Assembly (NCBI GenBank): GCA_910577335.1
Contig: CAJTMJ010000001.1
Coordinates: 62,001 to 126,000, forward strand
DNA: 64,000 bases
Direction of reading: 5' to 3'
Origin: an uncultured Duncaniella sp.
Lineage (GTDB): Bacteria; Bacteroidota; Bacteroidia; Bacteroidales; Muribaculaceae
The notes below the pieces were generated by a model. The model did not search any database and had not been told where the DNA came from. It worked only from the letters and a program-made list of their open reading frames with translations. Below, piece by piece: positions 16,231 through 25,151 of this stretch; positions within the stretch are counted from its first letter, which is position 1; every line of letters starts with the position of its first letter. A program made the translations under genes and the position numbers.

Positions 16231-16947
16231 ATGACCATGGCGCCATTAGCCAATAATCACATATCAATCGACTGTGTAGTGTTCGGATTCGATGGCGTTA
16301 ACCTTCGAGTATTGTTAGTGAAGCGCAGCGGCACTGACTCAGCCGGTGATTATAATGACATGAAACTCCCGGGGAGTCTGATATATCAGGATGAAGATCT
16401 TGATGAAGCGGCAAACAGGGTCCTATACGAGCTTACCGGGATAAAAGAGCTTCCTTTGACGCAGTTTAAAGCATTTGGCTCAAAGGATCGCACGAGCAAC
16501 CCTCGTGATGTGCATTGGCTTGAACGTGCCCAGCAGGCAAAGGTCGAGAGGATAGTGACCATAGCATATTTCTCTCTCGTAAAGCTTGACAAGTCGTTGG
16601 AGAAGGTGGCTGATAAGCATAACGCCGCATGGATTCCCGTTGATGCCATCGGTACTTTGGCGTTTGACCATAATCTGATAATAGCCGGCGCTCGTGAAGC
16701 TATAAGAAGGGAGGTTGACAATAACCGGTCGTTGTTGTTTGACCTGCTTCCGAAGAAATTCACAGCGTCACAGCTGAGACTCCTGACGGAGATAATATAT
16801 GAAAAGCCTCTCGACGTGAGGAATTTTCATAAGAAGATAGCTCAGATGCCTTATGTGATACCTTTGGAGGAGAAGGAACAGGGTGTTGCCCACAGAGCGG
16901 CACGGTATTATAAGTTCGACCGAAAAGTGTACTCCATTTCAAGGTAG
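16231..16947 (+). CDS. Nudix-related transcriptional regulator (NrtR/AraR-like) of pentose genes
   Basis: 238 residues. Seen: an N-terminal Nudix fold (about 10-150) with ISIDCVVFGFDGVNLRVLLVKR and a Nudix box region PGSLIYQDEDLDEAA followed by NRVLYELTGI. The canonical REUXEEXGU is changed to RVLYELTGI, so the metal-binding glutamates are lost and hydrolysis is unlikely. A C-terminal winged helix (about 165-238) carries FTASQLRLLTEIIY and NFHKKIAQM. This matches the NrtR group of regulators, whose Bacteroides relatives control arabinose and xylose genes. Located directly before xylB and xylA; sensing of a pentose or its metabolite is inference. Confidence 0.85.
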   Translation: MTMAPLANNHISIDCVVFGFDGVNLRVLLVKRSGTDSAGDYNDMKLPGSLIYQDEDLDEAANRVLYELTGIKELPLTQFKAFGSKDRTSNPRDVHWLERAQQAKVERIVTIAYFSLVKLDKSLEKVADKHNAAWIPVDAIGTLAFDHNLIIAGAREAIRREVDNNRSLLFDLLPKKFTASQLRLLTEIIYEKPLDVRNFHKKIAQMPYVIPLEEKEQGVAHRAARYYKFDRKVYSISR

Positions 16948-17020
16948 CAGTTTGTAAAAGTGAATACTAAATCCAATAAATAGTAAACCTCATTCATCAT
17001 CTAACCATTAAGAAATAATC

Positions 17021-18505
17021 ATGTATCTTTTAGGATATGACATCGGTAGCTCGTCAGTAAAAGCGAGCTTGGTTAATGCCGAAACCGGCAAGACCGTAGC
17101 TTCAGATTTTTATCCCAAGACCGAAGCTGAGATTATAGCTGTGAAACCCGGTTGGGCAGAGCAAAAGCCAGAGCAGTGGTGGGATTGCTTGAAACATGCA
17201 ACCGAAAACGTCCTTGGAAACGCAAAGGTTGACCCCAAGGAGATAAAGGCTATCGGCATATCGTATCAGATGCACGGGCTTGTACTCGTGGATAAGGATC
17301 ACAAGCCGTTGCGTCCCGCAATAATCTGGTGTGATTCCCGCGGCGTGCCTTACGGTGAAAAAGCCTTCGCAGAGCTTGGAGAGGAAAAATGCCTTAGCCA
17401 CATATTGAATTCTCCCGGCAACTTCACCGCCACCAAGCTTGCTTGGGTGAAGGAGAAAGAACCTGAACTTTTCGAGAAGATATATAAGATTATGCTCCCG
17501 GGCGATTATATCGCCATGCGTCTTACCGATAAGATCTGTACCACTGTTTCAGGCCTTTCGGAAATGATGCTTTGGGATTTCAAAAACGGCAAAGTGGCAG
17601 ACTTCCTGCTTGAATATCTCGGCTTTGACGAAGGTATCATCCCCGAAATTGTGCCTACATTCAGCATCCAAGGCGTGGTGACAGCCGAAACCGCTGCCGA
17701 ACTTGGACTTGCCGAGGGTACTCCGGTGTCATATCGTGCCGGCGACCAGCCCAACAACGCACTTTCGCTCAACGTGTTCAACCCCGGTGAGATAGCTTCA
17801 ACCGCAGGTACATCTGGTGTAGTATATGGAGTGCTTGGTGAGGTAAATTATGATGTTAAATCACGAGTTAACACTTTCGCCCATGTGAACCATAGCAACG
17901 ATGAGACTCGTCTCGGTGTGCTGTTGTGTATCAACGGTACCGGTATACTTAACTCATGGTCAAAACGCAATGTCGCCCCCGAAGGTATCTCGTATGCCGA
18001 TATGAATAATGTTGCTGCAAAGGCTCCTATTGGTGCAGCAGGTGTGTCTATCATACCATTCGGCAACGGTGCAGAACGTGTGCTTCAAAACAAGGAGGTG
18101 GGTTGCTCGATTCATGGTGTCAACTTCCTCACTCACGACAAGTCACATCTTCTCCGTGCCGCACAGGAAGGTATCGTATTCTCATTCATGTATGGTATGG
18201 AGGTGATGGAAGGTATGGGAATGGATATCAAGAAAATCCATGCCGGACATGCCAATATGTTCCTCAGCCCATTGTTCAGAAATACACTTGCAGGTGTCAG
18301 CGGTGCCACTATCGAGCTGTATGACACTGACGGTTCCGTTGGAGCTGCCAAAGGTGCCGGAATGGGTGCCGGAATCTATCGTGACCATGATGAGGCATTC
18401 GCTTCGCTTGAAAAGATCGAGGTCATCGAGCCGGTAGCTGCCGATCGTGAGGCTTACCGTGAGGCGTATGAACTTTGGAAGACCAGATTACTCAGAGAAC
18501 TTTAA
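17021..18505 (+). CDS. xylB: xylulokinase
   Basis: 494 residues, FGGY carbohydrate kinase. It phosphorylates D-xylulose to xylulose-5-phosphate for the pentose phosphate pathway. Seen: N-terminal phosphate loop LLGYDIGSSSVKASLV, substrate-binding YQMHGLVLVDKD and PAIIWCDSRG, ATKLAWVKEKEPELF, and in the C-terminal lobe STAGTSGVVYGV and AGHANMFLSPLFRNTLA with ATP-site glycines (GSVGAAKGAGMGAG). It starts 73 bases after the regulator and is followed 40 bases later by xylA. The order regulator-kinase-isomerase-transporter is as known in Bacteroides xylose clusters, which supports xylulose rather than ribulose or glycerol as substrate. Confidence 0.93.
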   Translation: MYLLGYDIGSSSVKASLVNAETGKTVASDFYPKTEAEIIAVKPGWAEQKPEQWWDCLKHATENVLGNAKVDPKEIKAIGISYQMHGLVLVDKDHKPLRPAIIWCDSRGVPYGEKAFAELGEEKCLSHILNSPGNFTATKLAWVKEKEPELFEKIYKIMLPGDYIAMRLTDKICTTVSGLSEMMLWDFKNGKVADFLLEYLGFDEGIIPEIVPTFSIQGVVTAETAAELGLAEGTPVSYRAGDQPNNALSLNVFNPGEIASTAGTSGVVYGVLGEVNYDVKSRVNTFAHVNHSNDETRLGVLLCINGTGILNSWSKRNVAPEGISYADMNNVAAKAPIGAAGVSIIPFGNGAERVLQNKEVGCSIHGVNFLTHDKSHLLRAAQEGIVFSFMYGMEVMEGMGMDIKKIHAGHANMFLSPLFRNTLAGVSGATIELYDTDGSVGAAKGAGMGAGIYRDHDEAFASLEKIEVIEPVAADREAYREAYELWKTRLLREL

Positions 18506-18545
18506 AAAACAAAATAAAATAACCCTAAAAAATTATTCTAAAATT

Positions 18546-19862
18546 ATGGCAGTTAAAGAATATTTTCCCGGTATTGGGAAAATCAAATTTGAAGGTAAAG
18601 ATTCAAAGAATCCCCTTGCTTATCGTTACTATGACGCTGAAAAAGTAATCCTCGGCAAGCCCATGAAGGAATGGCTTAAATTCGCCATGGCTTGGTGGCA
18701 TACTCTTTGCGCTGACGGCGGCGACCAGTTCGGTACAGGAACAAAGAAATTCCCTTGGGCAGAAGGTGCTGACGCTTTGACTATCGCTAAGCAGAAGGCT
18801 GACGCAGGTTTCGAATTCATGCAGAAGATGGGTATCGAATATTTCTGCTTCCATGATGTAGACCTCGTAAGCGAAGGCAGCTCTGTTGAGGAGTATGAGC
18901 ATAATATGAAAGAAATCGTTGCTTATCTTAAGGAAAAGATGGCTGAAACAGGCATCAAGAACCTTTGGGGTACAGCAAATGTGTTCGGCAACGGTCGTTA
19001 TATGAACGGTGCTGCTACCAACCCTGATTTCGATGTTGTTGCTCGCGCTGCCGTTCAGATCAAGAACGCTATCGACGCTACTATCGCTCTCGGTGGTACA
19101 AACTATGTATTCTGGGGTGGTCGTGAAGGTTACATGAGCCTTCTTAACACTGATCAGAAGCGTGAAAAAGAGCATCTCGCTACTATGCTTACCATCGCTC
19201 GCGACTACGCTCGTTCAAAGGGCTTCACCGGTACATTCCTTATCGAACCCAAACCCATGGAACCGTCTAAGCATCAGTATGATGTTGACAGCGAAACTGT
19301 TATCGGCTTCTTGAAGGCTCATGGTCTTGACAAGGACTTCAAGCTTAACATCGAGGTTAACCACGCTACTCTCGCAGGTCACACATTCGAACATGAACTC
19401 GCTGTAGCTGTTGACAACAACATGCTTGGTTCTATCGACGCTAACCGCGGTGACTATCAGAACGGCTGGGATACCGACCAGTTCCCCATCGATAACTACG
19501 AGCTTACTCAGGCTATGATGCAGATCATCCGCAACGGTGGTCTTGGCAACGGTGGTACTAACTTCGACGCTAAGACTCGTCGTAACTCTACCGACCTTGA
19601 GGATATCTTCATCGCACATATCGCCGGTATGGATGCTATGGCACGCGCACTCGAAAGCGCTGCTGCTCTTCTTGAGGAATCTCCCTACAAGGAAATGCTT
19701 AAGGCTCGTTACGCTTCATTTGACAGCGGTAAGGGTAAAGAATTCGAGGAAGGCAAACTCACACTTGAGCAGGTTGCAGCTTACGGTAGAGAAGTGGGTG
19801 AACCCAAGCAGACTTCAGGCAAGCAGGAGCTTTACGAGGCTATCGTAGCAATGTATTGCTAA
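18546..19862 (+). CDS. xylA: xylose isomerase
   Basis: 438 residues from MAVKEYFPGIGK; a longer frame overlaps the end of xylB and is not conserved. The enzyme interconverts D-xylose and D-xylulose using two divalent metals. Seen: WWHTLCADGGDQFG, FCFHDVDLVSEG with the catalytic His, NYVFWGGREGY, LIEPKPMEPSKHQYD (metal ligand Glu) and GSIDANRGDYQNGWDTDQFP (metal ligand Asp); the length fits the class II enzymes. Codons are strongly biased to GCT, ATC, CTT and AAG compared with its neighbours, a sign of high expression. Placed between xylB and the symporter. Confidence 0.97.
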   Translation: MAVKEYFPGIGKIKFEGKDSKNPLAYRYYDAEKVILGKPMKEWLKFAMAWWHTLCADGGDQFGTGTKKFPWAEGADALTIAKQKADAGFEFMQKMGIEYFCFHDVDLVSEGSSVEEYEHNMKEIVAYLKEKMAETGIKNLWGTANVFGNGRYMNGAATNPDFDVVARAAVQIKNAIDATIALGGTNYVFWGGREGYMSLLNTDQKREKEHLATMLTIARDYARSKGFTGTFLIEPKPMEPSKHQYDVDSETVIGFLKAHGLDKDFKLNIEVNHATLAGHTFEHELAVAVDNNMLGSIDANRGDYQNGWDTDQFPIDNYELTQAMMQIIRNGGLGNGGTNFDAKTRRNSTDLEDIFIAHIAGMDAMARALESAAALLEESPYKEMLKARYASFDSGKGKEFEEGKLTLEQVAAYGREVGEPKQTSGKQELYEAIVAMYC

Positions 19863-19868
19863 AACTTA

Positions 19869-19900
19869 CTTGCGTTAATCGCAACTATTTTGTAAATTTG
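19869..19900 (+). promoter_or_regulatory. internal promoter ahead of the xylose symporter
   Basis: CTTG (19869-19872), 20-bp spacer, TAAATTTG (19893-19900) begins only 6 bases after the xylA stop. The roughly 125-base leader contains a 7-bp GC-rich hairpin (19948-19954 with 19965-19971), with a T6 run in its loop. Confidence 0.6.
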
Positions 19901-20031
19901 CATCCAAATGCGAGTTACAAATAGATTGAATACACCATAGTAATGTTCGTGCGGGGACTTTTTTCCGCACGGACATTTCACTATTTTTATGATCCTTTCA
20001 CTCACATCACACTAATACCACTAACAGTATC

Positions 20032-21510
20032 ATGAATTATCCTCAGCAAGGTAGTAAACTATATCTATTTTCAATAGTGCTCGTCGCCGTACTTGGCGGA
20101 CTTTTGTTCGGTTACGACACTGCAGTGATTTCCGGGGCAGAGAAAGGTCTGCAAGCCTTTTTCCTCGGAGCTAAAGACTTCGTATATACTGATACCATCC
20201 ACGGTATCACTTCATCAAGCGCATTGTTAGGCTGTATTATCGGTAGTGCGCTTTCAGGTTTCTTCGCCTCATATTTCGGACGTAAGAAATCTCTTGCCAT
20301 CGCCGGCATTTTCTTCTTCCTTTCTGCGCTGGGAAGCTATTATCCGGAATTTATGTTCTTCGATCATGGCATCCCCACAGCCAGTCTTCTTGTGACATTT
20401 AACATCTACCGTATACTTGGCGGTATCGGCGTAGGACTTGCTTCTGCAATCTGCCCGATGTATATCGCTGAGGTTGCGCCGTCAAATATGCGTGGCACTC
20501 TTGTGTCTTGGAACCAGTTTGCTATTATTTTCGGTCAGTTAGTGGTTTATTTTGTCAATTTCTTAATTCTTGGCGAACATACTCAGCCGGTTATAGAGAA
20601 AATCGGAGAAACTGTCTATGCAGTAAGCTCATCGTCCGATCAATGGACCATCACCACAGGATGGCGCTACATGTTCGGTTCAGAGGCTTTCGTGGCAGGT
20701 TTGTTTACGATTTTGGTTTGCCTTGTGCCTGAATCACCCCGTTATCTTGTGCTTATCGGCAAGGATGAAAAGGCTCTCGGCATACTTTCGCATATCAACG
20801 GTTATGAAAAGGCTAAGGAAATCCTCGCACAGATTAAAAATACTGCCGAAGTCAAGAGCGAGAAGCTTTTCTCATTCGGTATCATGGTCATCTTCGTCGG
20901 TGTGATGCTCTCCGTATTCCAGCAGGCAGTTGGTATCAACGCTGTACTCTACTACGCTCCGCGTATCTTTGAATCAATGAACATGGGTAACCCGATGGTA
21001 CAGACCGTCATCATGGGTGTTGTGAATATCTCTTTCACACTTGTGGCTGTGTTCTCAGTTGAAAAGCTTGGTCGTAAGCCGTTGCTCATCTGGGGTTCAA
21101 TCGGTATGGCTATCGGTGCGTTCGGCGTATGTGTTTCCAATCTTGTTGAGGTCGCTCCTATCGTGCCAGTTATTTCCATCATGGTTTACTCAGCATCATT
21201 TATGTTCTCTTGGGGACCTATCTGCTGGGTGCTTATCGCCGAAATCTTCCCGAACACCATCAGAAGCGCCGCTGTGGCTATCGCTGTGGCATTCCAATGG
21301 ATTTTCAACTTCATCGTATCCTCCACATTCGTGCCGATGTACAATATGAGCCTCGGCGATATGGGCGACAGATTCGGTCACATGTTCGTATATGCTCTTT
21401 ACGGTGTGATATGTATCGTTGCCGCATGGTTTGTGGCTGCATTGGTTCCTGAAACCAAGGGTAAGACTCTTGAGGATATGACAAATCTTTGGAGAAATCG
21501 TAATAAATAA
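20032..21510 (+). CDS. xylE: sugar:H+ symporter, major facilitator superfamily (XylE-like)
   Basis: 492 residues, 12 predicted membrane segments. Seen: the sugar porter signatures LGGLLFGYDTAVISGAE in helix 1, GRKKSLAIAG after helix 2, RILGGIGVGLASAICPMYIAE in helix 4, PESPRYL at the end of helix 6, QQAVGINAVLYYAP in helix 7 and PETKGKTLEDM at the C-terminus. Members import xylose, glucose or arabinose with a proton across the inner membrane. The position after xylA and its likeness to XylE support xylose. It has its own probable promoter, so it may be transcribed partly independently of xylBA. Confidence 0.9.
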   Translation: MNYPQQGSKLYLFSIVLVAVLGGLLFGYDTAVISGAEKGLQAFFLGAKDFVYTDTIHGITSSSALLGCIIGSALSGFFASYFGRKKSLAIAGIFFFLSALGSYYPEFMFFDHGIPTASLLVTFNIYRILGGIGVGLASAICPMYIAEVAPSNMRGTLVSWNQFAIIFGQLVVYFVNFLILGEHTQPVIEKIGETVYAVSSSSDQWTITTGWRYMFGSEAFVAGLFTILVCLVPESPRYLVLIGKDEKALGILSHINGYEKAKEILAQIKNTAEVKSEKLFSFGIMVIFVGVMLSVFQQAVGINAVLYYAPRIFESMNMGNPMVQTVIMGVVNISFTLVAVFSVEKLGRKPLLIWGSIGMAIGAFGVCVSNLVEVAPIVPVISIMVYSASFMFSWGPICWVLIAEIFPNTIRSAAVAIAVAFQWIFNFIVSSTFVPMYNMSLGDMGDRFGHMFVYALYGVICIVAAWFVAALVPETKGKTLEDMTNLWRNRNK

Positions 21511-21542
21511 ACAGAATTAACGTAATAAATTATTAGTCATCA

Positions 21543-23075
21543 ATGAAACATATATTTCTATCTTCGCTCATGGCATTGGCGGCAGTGTCAATGACCGCAG
21601 CTGATAAAGTGACAGTAACTCTCGAGCCGAATGACTCCGCTCCCATAATCGCTAAAGAGATTTACGGACAGTTCACCGAACATCTCGGAAGCTGTATCTA
21701 TGGCGGTATCTGGGTTGGTGAGGATTCAGAGATTCCCAATACAAACGGTTATCGTAACGATGTGCTTCAGGCTATTCGTGACCTGAAAGTGCCTGTGATG
21801 CGTTGGCCCGGCGGATGCTTTGCCGATGAATATCACTGGAGAGACGGTATCGGTCCCAAAGAGAACCGTCCGCGCATGGTGAATAACAACTGGGGTGGCA
21901 CCGTTGAGGATAACTCATTCGGTACTCACGAATTTATGAACCTGTGTGAGATGCTTGGTGTGGAACCGTATATAAGCGGTAACGTTGGTAGCGGTACTGT
22001 AGAGGAGCTTGCCAAGTGGGTTGAATATATGACTGCCGAAGATGGTCCTCAGGCAAAAATCCGTAAGGAGAACGGCCGTGAGAAGCCTTGGAAGCTGAAA
22101 TACCTCGGTATCGGTAATGAAACTTGGGGTTGCGGAGGTAACATGACCCCCGAACACTATTCAAATGTCTACCGTCAGTATTCAACATACTGCCGTAACT
22201 TTAATGGTAACAATCTGTATAAGATTGGCTCAGGTGCAGATGCCTATAACTATAACTGGACTGATGTCTGCATGAAAAATGCCGGTAAGATGATGGATGG
22301 TATCTCACTCCACTATTATTGCGTTGACAACTGGCAGGACAAAGGTTCGGCACGTGAATTTGACAACGATGACCACTATTGGCTCATGGGTAAGGCGTAC
22401 GATATTGACACGCTGATATCCACTCATTCAAAAATCATGGATAAGTATGACCCCAACAAGCGTGTGGGTTTGCTCGTAGACGAATGGGGTACATGGTGGA
22501 ACGTTGAGCCCGGCACAAATCCCGGACACCTGTATCAGCAGAACACTATGCGTGACGCTCTCGTTGCTGCTCTTTCACTGAATGTGTTCCACAAACATGC
22601 CGACCGTGTGCGTATGGCTAACATCGCCCAGTTTGCAAATGTGCTTCAGGCTATGCTCCTTACCAAGGGTGACCAGATGGTACTTACTCCGACCTACTAT
22701 GTGTTCAAGTCATACATCCCTCATCAGGATGCCAAACTTATCCCTGTGAAAGTTGATTCGGAGATGCTCACAGTGCGCAAGGGTCGCAAGGTGCCTGTAG
22801 TCACTGCTACCGCTTCTGAAAAGGATGGCGTGACAACAGTTTCACTCGTCAACATATCTCTTGACAAGGCTGCCGACATTGACATCAATCTTGGCGGTAT
22901 CAAAGCCAAAACTGTGAAGGGTGAGATCATCACTGCTAAGGATATACATGACTACAACGATTTCGGTCAGGAGGAAAAGGTGACTCTTAAACCTTTTGAC
23001 GGTGCGAAAATCAAAAACGGTAAGCTCACACTTTCGCTTCCCGCCAAGTCAGTTGTGACACTCTCACTTAACTAA
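21543..23075 (+). CDS. alpha-L-arabinofuranosidase, GH51
   Basis: 510 residues with a signal peptide (MKHIFLSSLMALAAVSMTAA), so it acts in the periplasm or outside. Seen: AKEIYGQFTEHLGSCIYGG near the start, MRWPGGCFADEYHWRDGIGP, the acid/base motif GIGNETWG with Glu193 and the nucleophile motif VDEWGTWW with Glu314, then a C-terminal beta-sandwich rich in SLVNIS and SLPAKSVVTLSL. GH51 enzymes remove arabinofuranose side chains from arabinan or arabinoxylan with retention. It follows the symporter by 32 bases and is the last gene before a terminator, so it belongs to the xylose operon. This argues for arabinoxylan as the natural source. Confidence 0.95.
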   Translation: MKHIFLSSLMALAAVSMTAADKVTVTLEPNDSAPIIAKEIYGQFTEHLGSCIYGGIWVGEDSEIPNTNGYRNDVLQAIRDLKVPVMRWPGGCFADEYHWRDGIGPKENRPRMVNNNWGGTVEDNSFGTHEFMNLCEMLGVEPYISGNVGSGTVEELAKWVEYMTAEDGPQAKIRKENGREKPWKLKYLGIGNETWGCGGNMTPEHYSNVYRQYSTYCRNFNGNNLYKIGSGADAYNYNWTDVCMKNAGKMMDGISLHYYCVDNWQDKGSAREFDNDDHYWLMGKAYDIDTLISTHSKIMDKYDPNKRVGLLVDEWGTWWNVEPGTNPGHLYQQNTMRDALVAALSLNVFHKHADRVRMANIAQFANVLQAMLLTKGDQMVLTPTYYVFKSYIPHQDAKLIPVKVDSEMLTVRKGRKVPVVTATASEKDGVTTVSLVNISLDKAADIDINLGGIKAKTVKGEIITAKDIHDYNDFGQEEKVTLKPFDGAKIKNGKLTLSLPAKSVVTLSLN

Positions 23076-23083
23076 TCATAGGT

Positions 23084-23135
23084 ACGGAGCCGATTGAACT
23101 CTATCTTTGACCGGCTCCGTGCTTTATTTCTTTTT
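23084..23135 (+). terminator. terminator of the xyl/GH51 operon
   Basis: 9-bp stem ACGGAGCCG (23084-23092) with CGGCTCCGT (23112-23120), followed by a T-rich run. It overlaps the 5' end of an over-long reading frame of the aldolase gene, arguing for the later start. Confidence 0.8.
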
Positions 23136-23177
23136 AAATCAGTTCATAATTCTAATCCTTTAAATAAATATATTAAA

Positions 23178-23846
23178 ATGGCAAAATTTGATAAGGTTGC
23201 AGTCCTTTCCAAGATGGGCTCTACCGGTATGGTGCCTGTGTTCTATCATAAGGATGCAGAGATTGCAAAGCAGGTTGTAAAGGCTTGCTATGATGGAGGC
23301 GTGCGCGCATTTGAATTTACTAACCGTGGCGATTTCGCACATGAAGTGTTTGCAGAGGTTGTTAAGTTTGCAGCTAAGGAATGTCCTGAAATGGCTATGG
23401 GCGTAGGTTCAGTGGTTGATCCCGCTACCGCAGCTCTCTATATCCAGCTTGGCGCATGTTTCGTAGTAGGTCCGTTGTTCAATCCGGAAGTTTCACGTGT
23501 ATGTAACCGTCGTTTGGTTCCTTACACTCCCGGTTGCGGTACTGTAAGTGAAATAGGTGCAGCTCAGGAAACCGGTTGCGATCTTTGCAAGTGTTTCCCC
23601 GGCGACGTGCTTGGCACTAAGTTCGTTAAGGGTCTTATGGCTCCGATGCCATGGTCTAAGCTTATGGTTACAGGTGGTGTTGAGCCTACCAAGGAGAATA
23701 TCGAAGGCTGGATCAAGGCAGGTGTATTCTGCGTAGGTATGGGTTCTAAGCTTTTCCCGAAGGACCGTGTAGCTGCTCAGGATTGGCAGTATGTCACCGA
23801 CAAGTGTCGTGAAGCCCTTTCATACGTAGCCGAGGCTCGTAAATAA
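23178..23846 (+). CDS. eda: 2-keto-3-deoxy-6-phosphogluconate aldolase
   Basis: 222 residues from MAKFDKVAVLSKM. The enzyme splits KDPG into pyruvate and glyceraldehyde-3-phosphate, the last step of hexuronate and Entner-Doudoroff catabolism. Seen: MVPVFYHKDAEIAK, GVRAFEFTNRGD with the catalytic Glu, GVGSVVDPATAALYIQLGA, and CDLCKCFPGD with the Schiff-base Lys138, then VTGGVEPTKENIEGWIKAG. The longer frame to 23094 crosses a terminator and is rejected. It heads a three-gene set with mannonate dehydratase and a mannonate-type oxidoreductase. A TTTTTAAATCAGTTC sequence like the end of the MITE-like element lies 33 bases upstream. Confidence 0.94.
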   Translation: MAKFDKVAVLSKMGSTGMVPVFYHKDAEIAKQVVKACYDGGVRAFEFTNRGDFAHEVFAEVVKFAAKECPEMAMGVGSVVDPATAALYIQLGACFVVGPLFNPEVSRVCNRRLVPYTPGCGTVSEIGAAQETGCDLCKCFPGDVLGTKFVKGLMAPMPWSKLMVTGGVEPTKENIEGWIKAGVFCVGMGSKLFPKDRVAAQDWQYVTDKCREALSYVAEARK

Positions 23847-23901
23847 AATTAAGAAGCATATTAATCAGTCAGTGTGACCACATCATCAATCATTTCGATT
23901 T

Positions 23902-25083
23902 ATGGAAAAAACTTGGCGTTGGTTTGGACCCAACGATAAAATTACTCTCGACATGCTCCGTCAGATCGGGGTGGAGGGTATTGTGACAGCTCTTCATCAT
24001 ATTCCCAACGGGGAAGTATGGTCGCTTGAGGAAGTGCTGAAGATGAAAAATTTCATCGAGGCATCAGGCTTGCGTTGGAGCGTTGTTGAAAGCCTTCCGG
24101 TATCTGAATCCATCAAATATGGCGGTGCTGACCGTGACGAGCTTATCGAGAGATATAAGGAATCGCTGCGCAATCTTGGTAAGGCTGGTGTGACAACTAT
24201 CTGTTACAATTTCATGCCTGTGCTTGACTGGGCGCGTACCGACCTTGACTATCCAAACCCCAACGGAACTACCAATCTCTACTTCAATCTTGGCGAGTTC
24301 GCATACTTCGACATCCATATTCTTAAACGTGAAGGCGCTGAGAAGGATTACGATGCTGAGACTTTGGCAAGAATGGAAGAGCTGCGCAAGACCATGACTC
24401 CCGAAGGTGAGAAACGTCTTGTGGAAAATATCATAGTGAAGACTCAAGGTTTTGTCAACGGCAACATCTCCGAAAATGACCTTGACCCGGTGCAGAAATT
24501 CCGTGACCTTCTGAAACTCTATGATGGCATAGACGCAAAGCAGCTCAGAGAAAACATGGCTTATTTCCTAAGCGCCATTATGCCCGTGTGTCGTGAATAT
24601 GATATAAAGATGTGTGTTCACCCTGATGATCCCCCGCGTCCTATCCTCGGTCTTCCGAGAATCGTAACTTGCGATGCTGATATTGAAGCGTTCCTCAACG
24701 CTGTGCCCGATCCGCATAACGGTTTGACATTCTGTGCCGGTTCGCTTAGTGCCGGAGCACAAAACGATGTCCCTGCGCTCGCCCGTAAATATGCCGACCG
24801 TACATGGTTTGTTCACCTGCGCAGTACAGAAGTGTTGCCAAACGGCGACTTCCGTGAGGCGTCACATCTCGGTGGCAGGGCTGACATCGTGGAGCTTGTA
24901 AGGATTTTCCAACGTGTGAATCCGTCTTTGCCGATGCGTGTTGACCATGCCGAACTTATGCTTGGCGATGAGAAGATGGGCTATAATGCCGGTTACTCTT
25001 TCCATGGACGTATGAAGGCCCTCGGACAGGTGGAAGGTGTGATGGCAGCCGTCGATCGTGAAATCAGCGAAGAGAAAAAATAA
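23902..25083 (+). CDS. uxuA: mannonate dehydratase
   Basis: 393 residues. The enzyme dehydrates D-mannonate to 2-keto-3-deoxygluconate in glucuronate breakdown. Seen: KTWRWFGPNDKITLDMLRQI and GVEGIVTALHHIPNGEVW at the start, CYNFMPVLDWARTDL, MCVHPDDPPRPILGLPR (metal-binding His and Asp), FCAGSLSAGAQNDV, WFVHLRSTEV and MRVDHAELML with further metal ligands; this is the complete UxuA pattern. It lies 55 bases after the aldolase and before a mannonate-type oxidoreductase, separated from the latter by a hairpin. Uronate isomerase (uxaC) and KDG kinase are not in the window and must be elsewhere. Confidence 0.96.
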   Translation: MEKTWRWFGPNDKITLDMLRQIGVEGIVTALHHIPNGEVWSLEEVLKMKNFIEASGLRWSVVESLPVSESIKYGGADRDELIERYKESLRNLGKAGVTTICYNFMPVLDWARTDLDYPNPNGTTNLYFNLGEFAYFDIHILKREGAEKDYDAETLARMEELRKTMTPEGEKRLVENIIVKTQGFVNGNISENDLDPVQKFRDLLKLYDGIDAKQLRENMAYFLSAIMPVCREYDIKMCVHPDDPPRPILGLPRIVTCDADIEAFLNAVPDPHNGLTFCAGSLSAGAQNDVPALARKYADRTWFVHLRSTEVLPNGDFREASHLGGRADIVELVRIFQRVNPSLPMRVDHAELMLGDEKMGYNAGYSFHGRMKALGQVEGVMAAVDREISEEKK

Positions 25084-25099
25084 TATTAACAAATAACTC

Positions 25100-25134
25100 A
25101 GGGCTTATAAGGTGTATTTAACCTTATAAGCCCT
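25100..25134 (+). terminator. strong hairpin between uxuA and the SDR gene
   Basis: Perfect 14-bp stem (AGGGCTTATAAGGT and its complement at 25121-25134), 7-base loop, weak T tract. It could terminate partially or stabilise the upstream message. Confidence 0.5.
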
Positions 25135-25151
25135 CTATTATATTCTAAAAA

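Noticed and set aside
18603..19175. 190-codon minus-strand open frame opposite xylA
   Set aside because: It mirrors the highly biased codons of xylA; no conserved motif, promoter or start context, while xylA itself is unmistakable.
23094..23177. N-terminal extension of the KDPG aldolase by 28 residues
   Set aside because: It would begin inside the terminator hairpin of the preceding operon; the family starts at the MAKFDKVAVLSKM segment.
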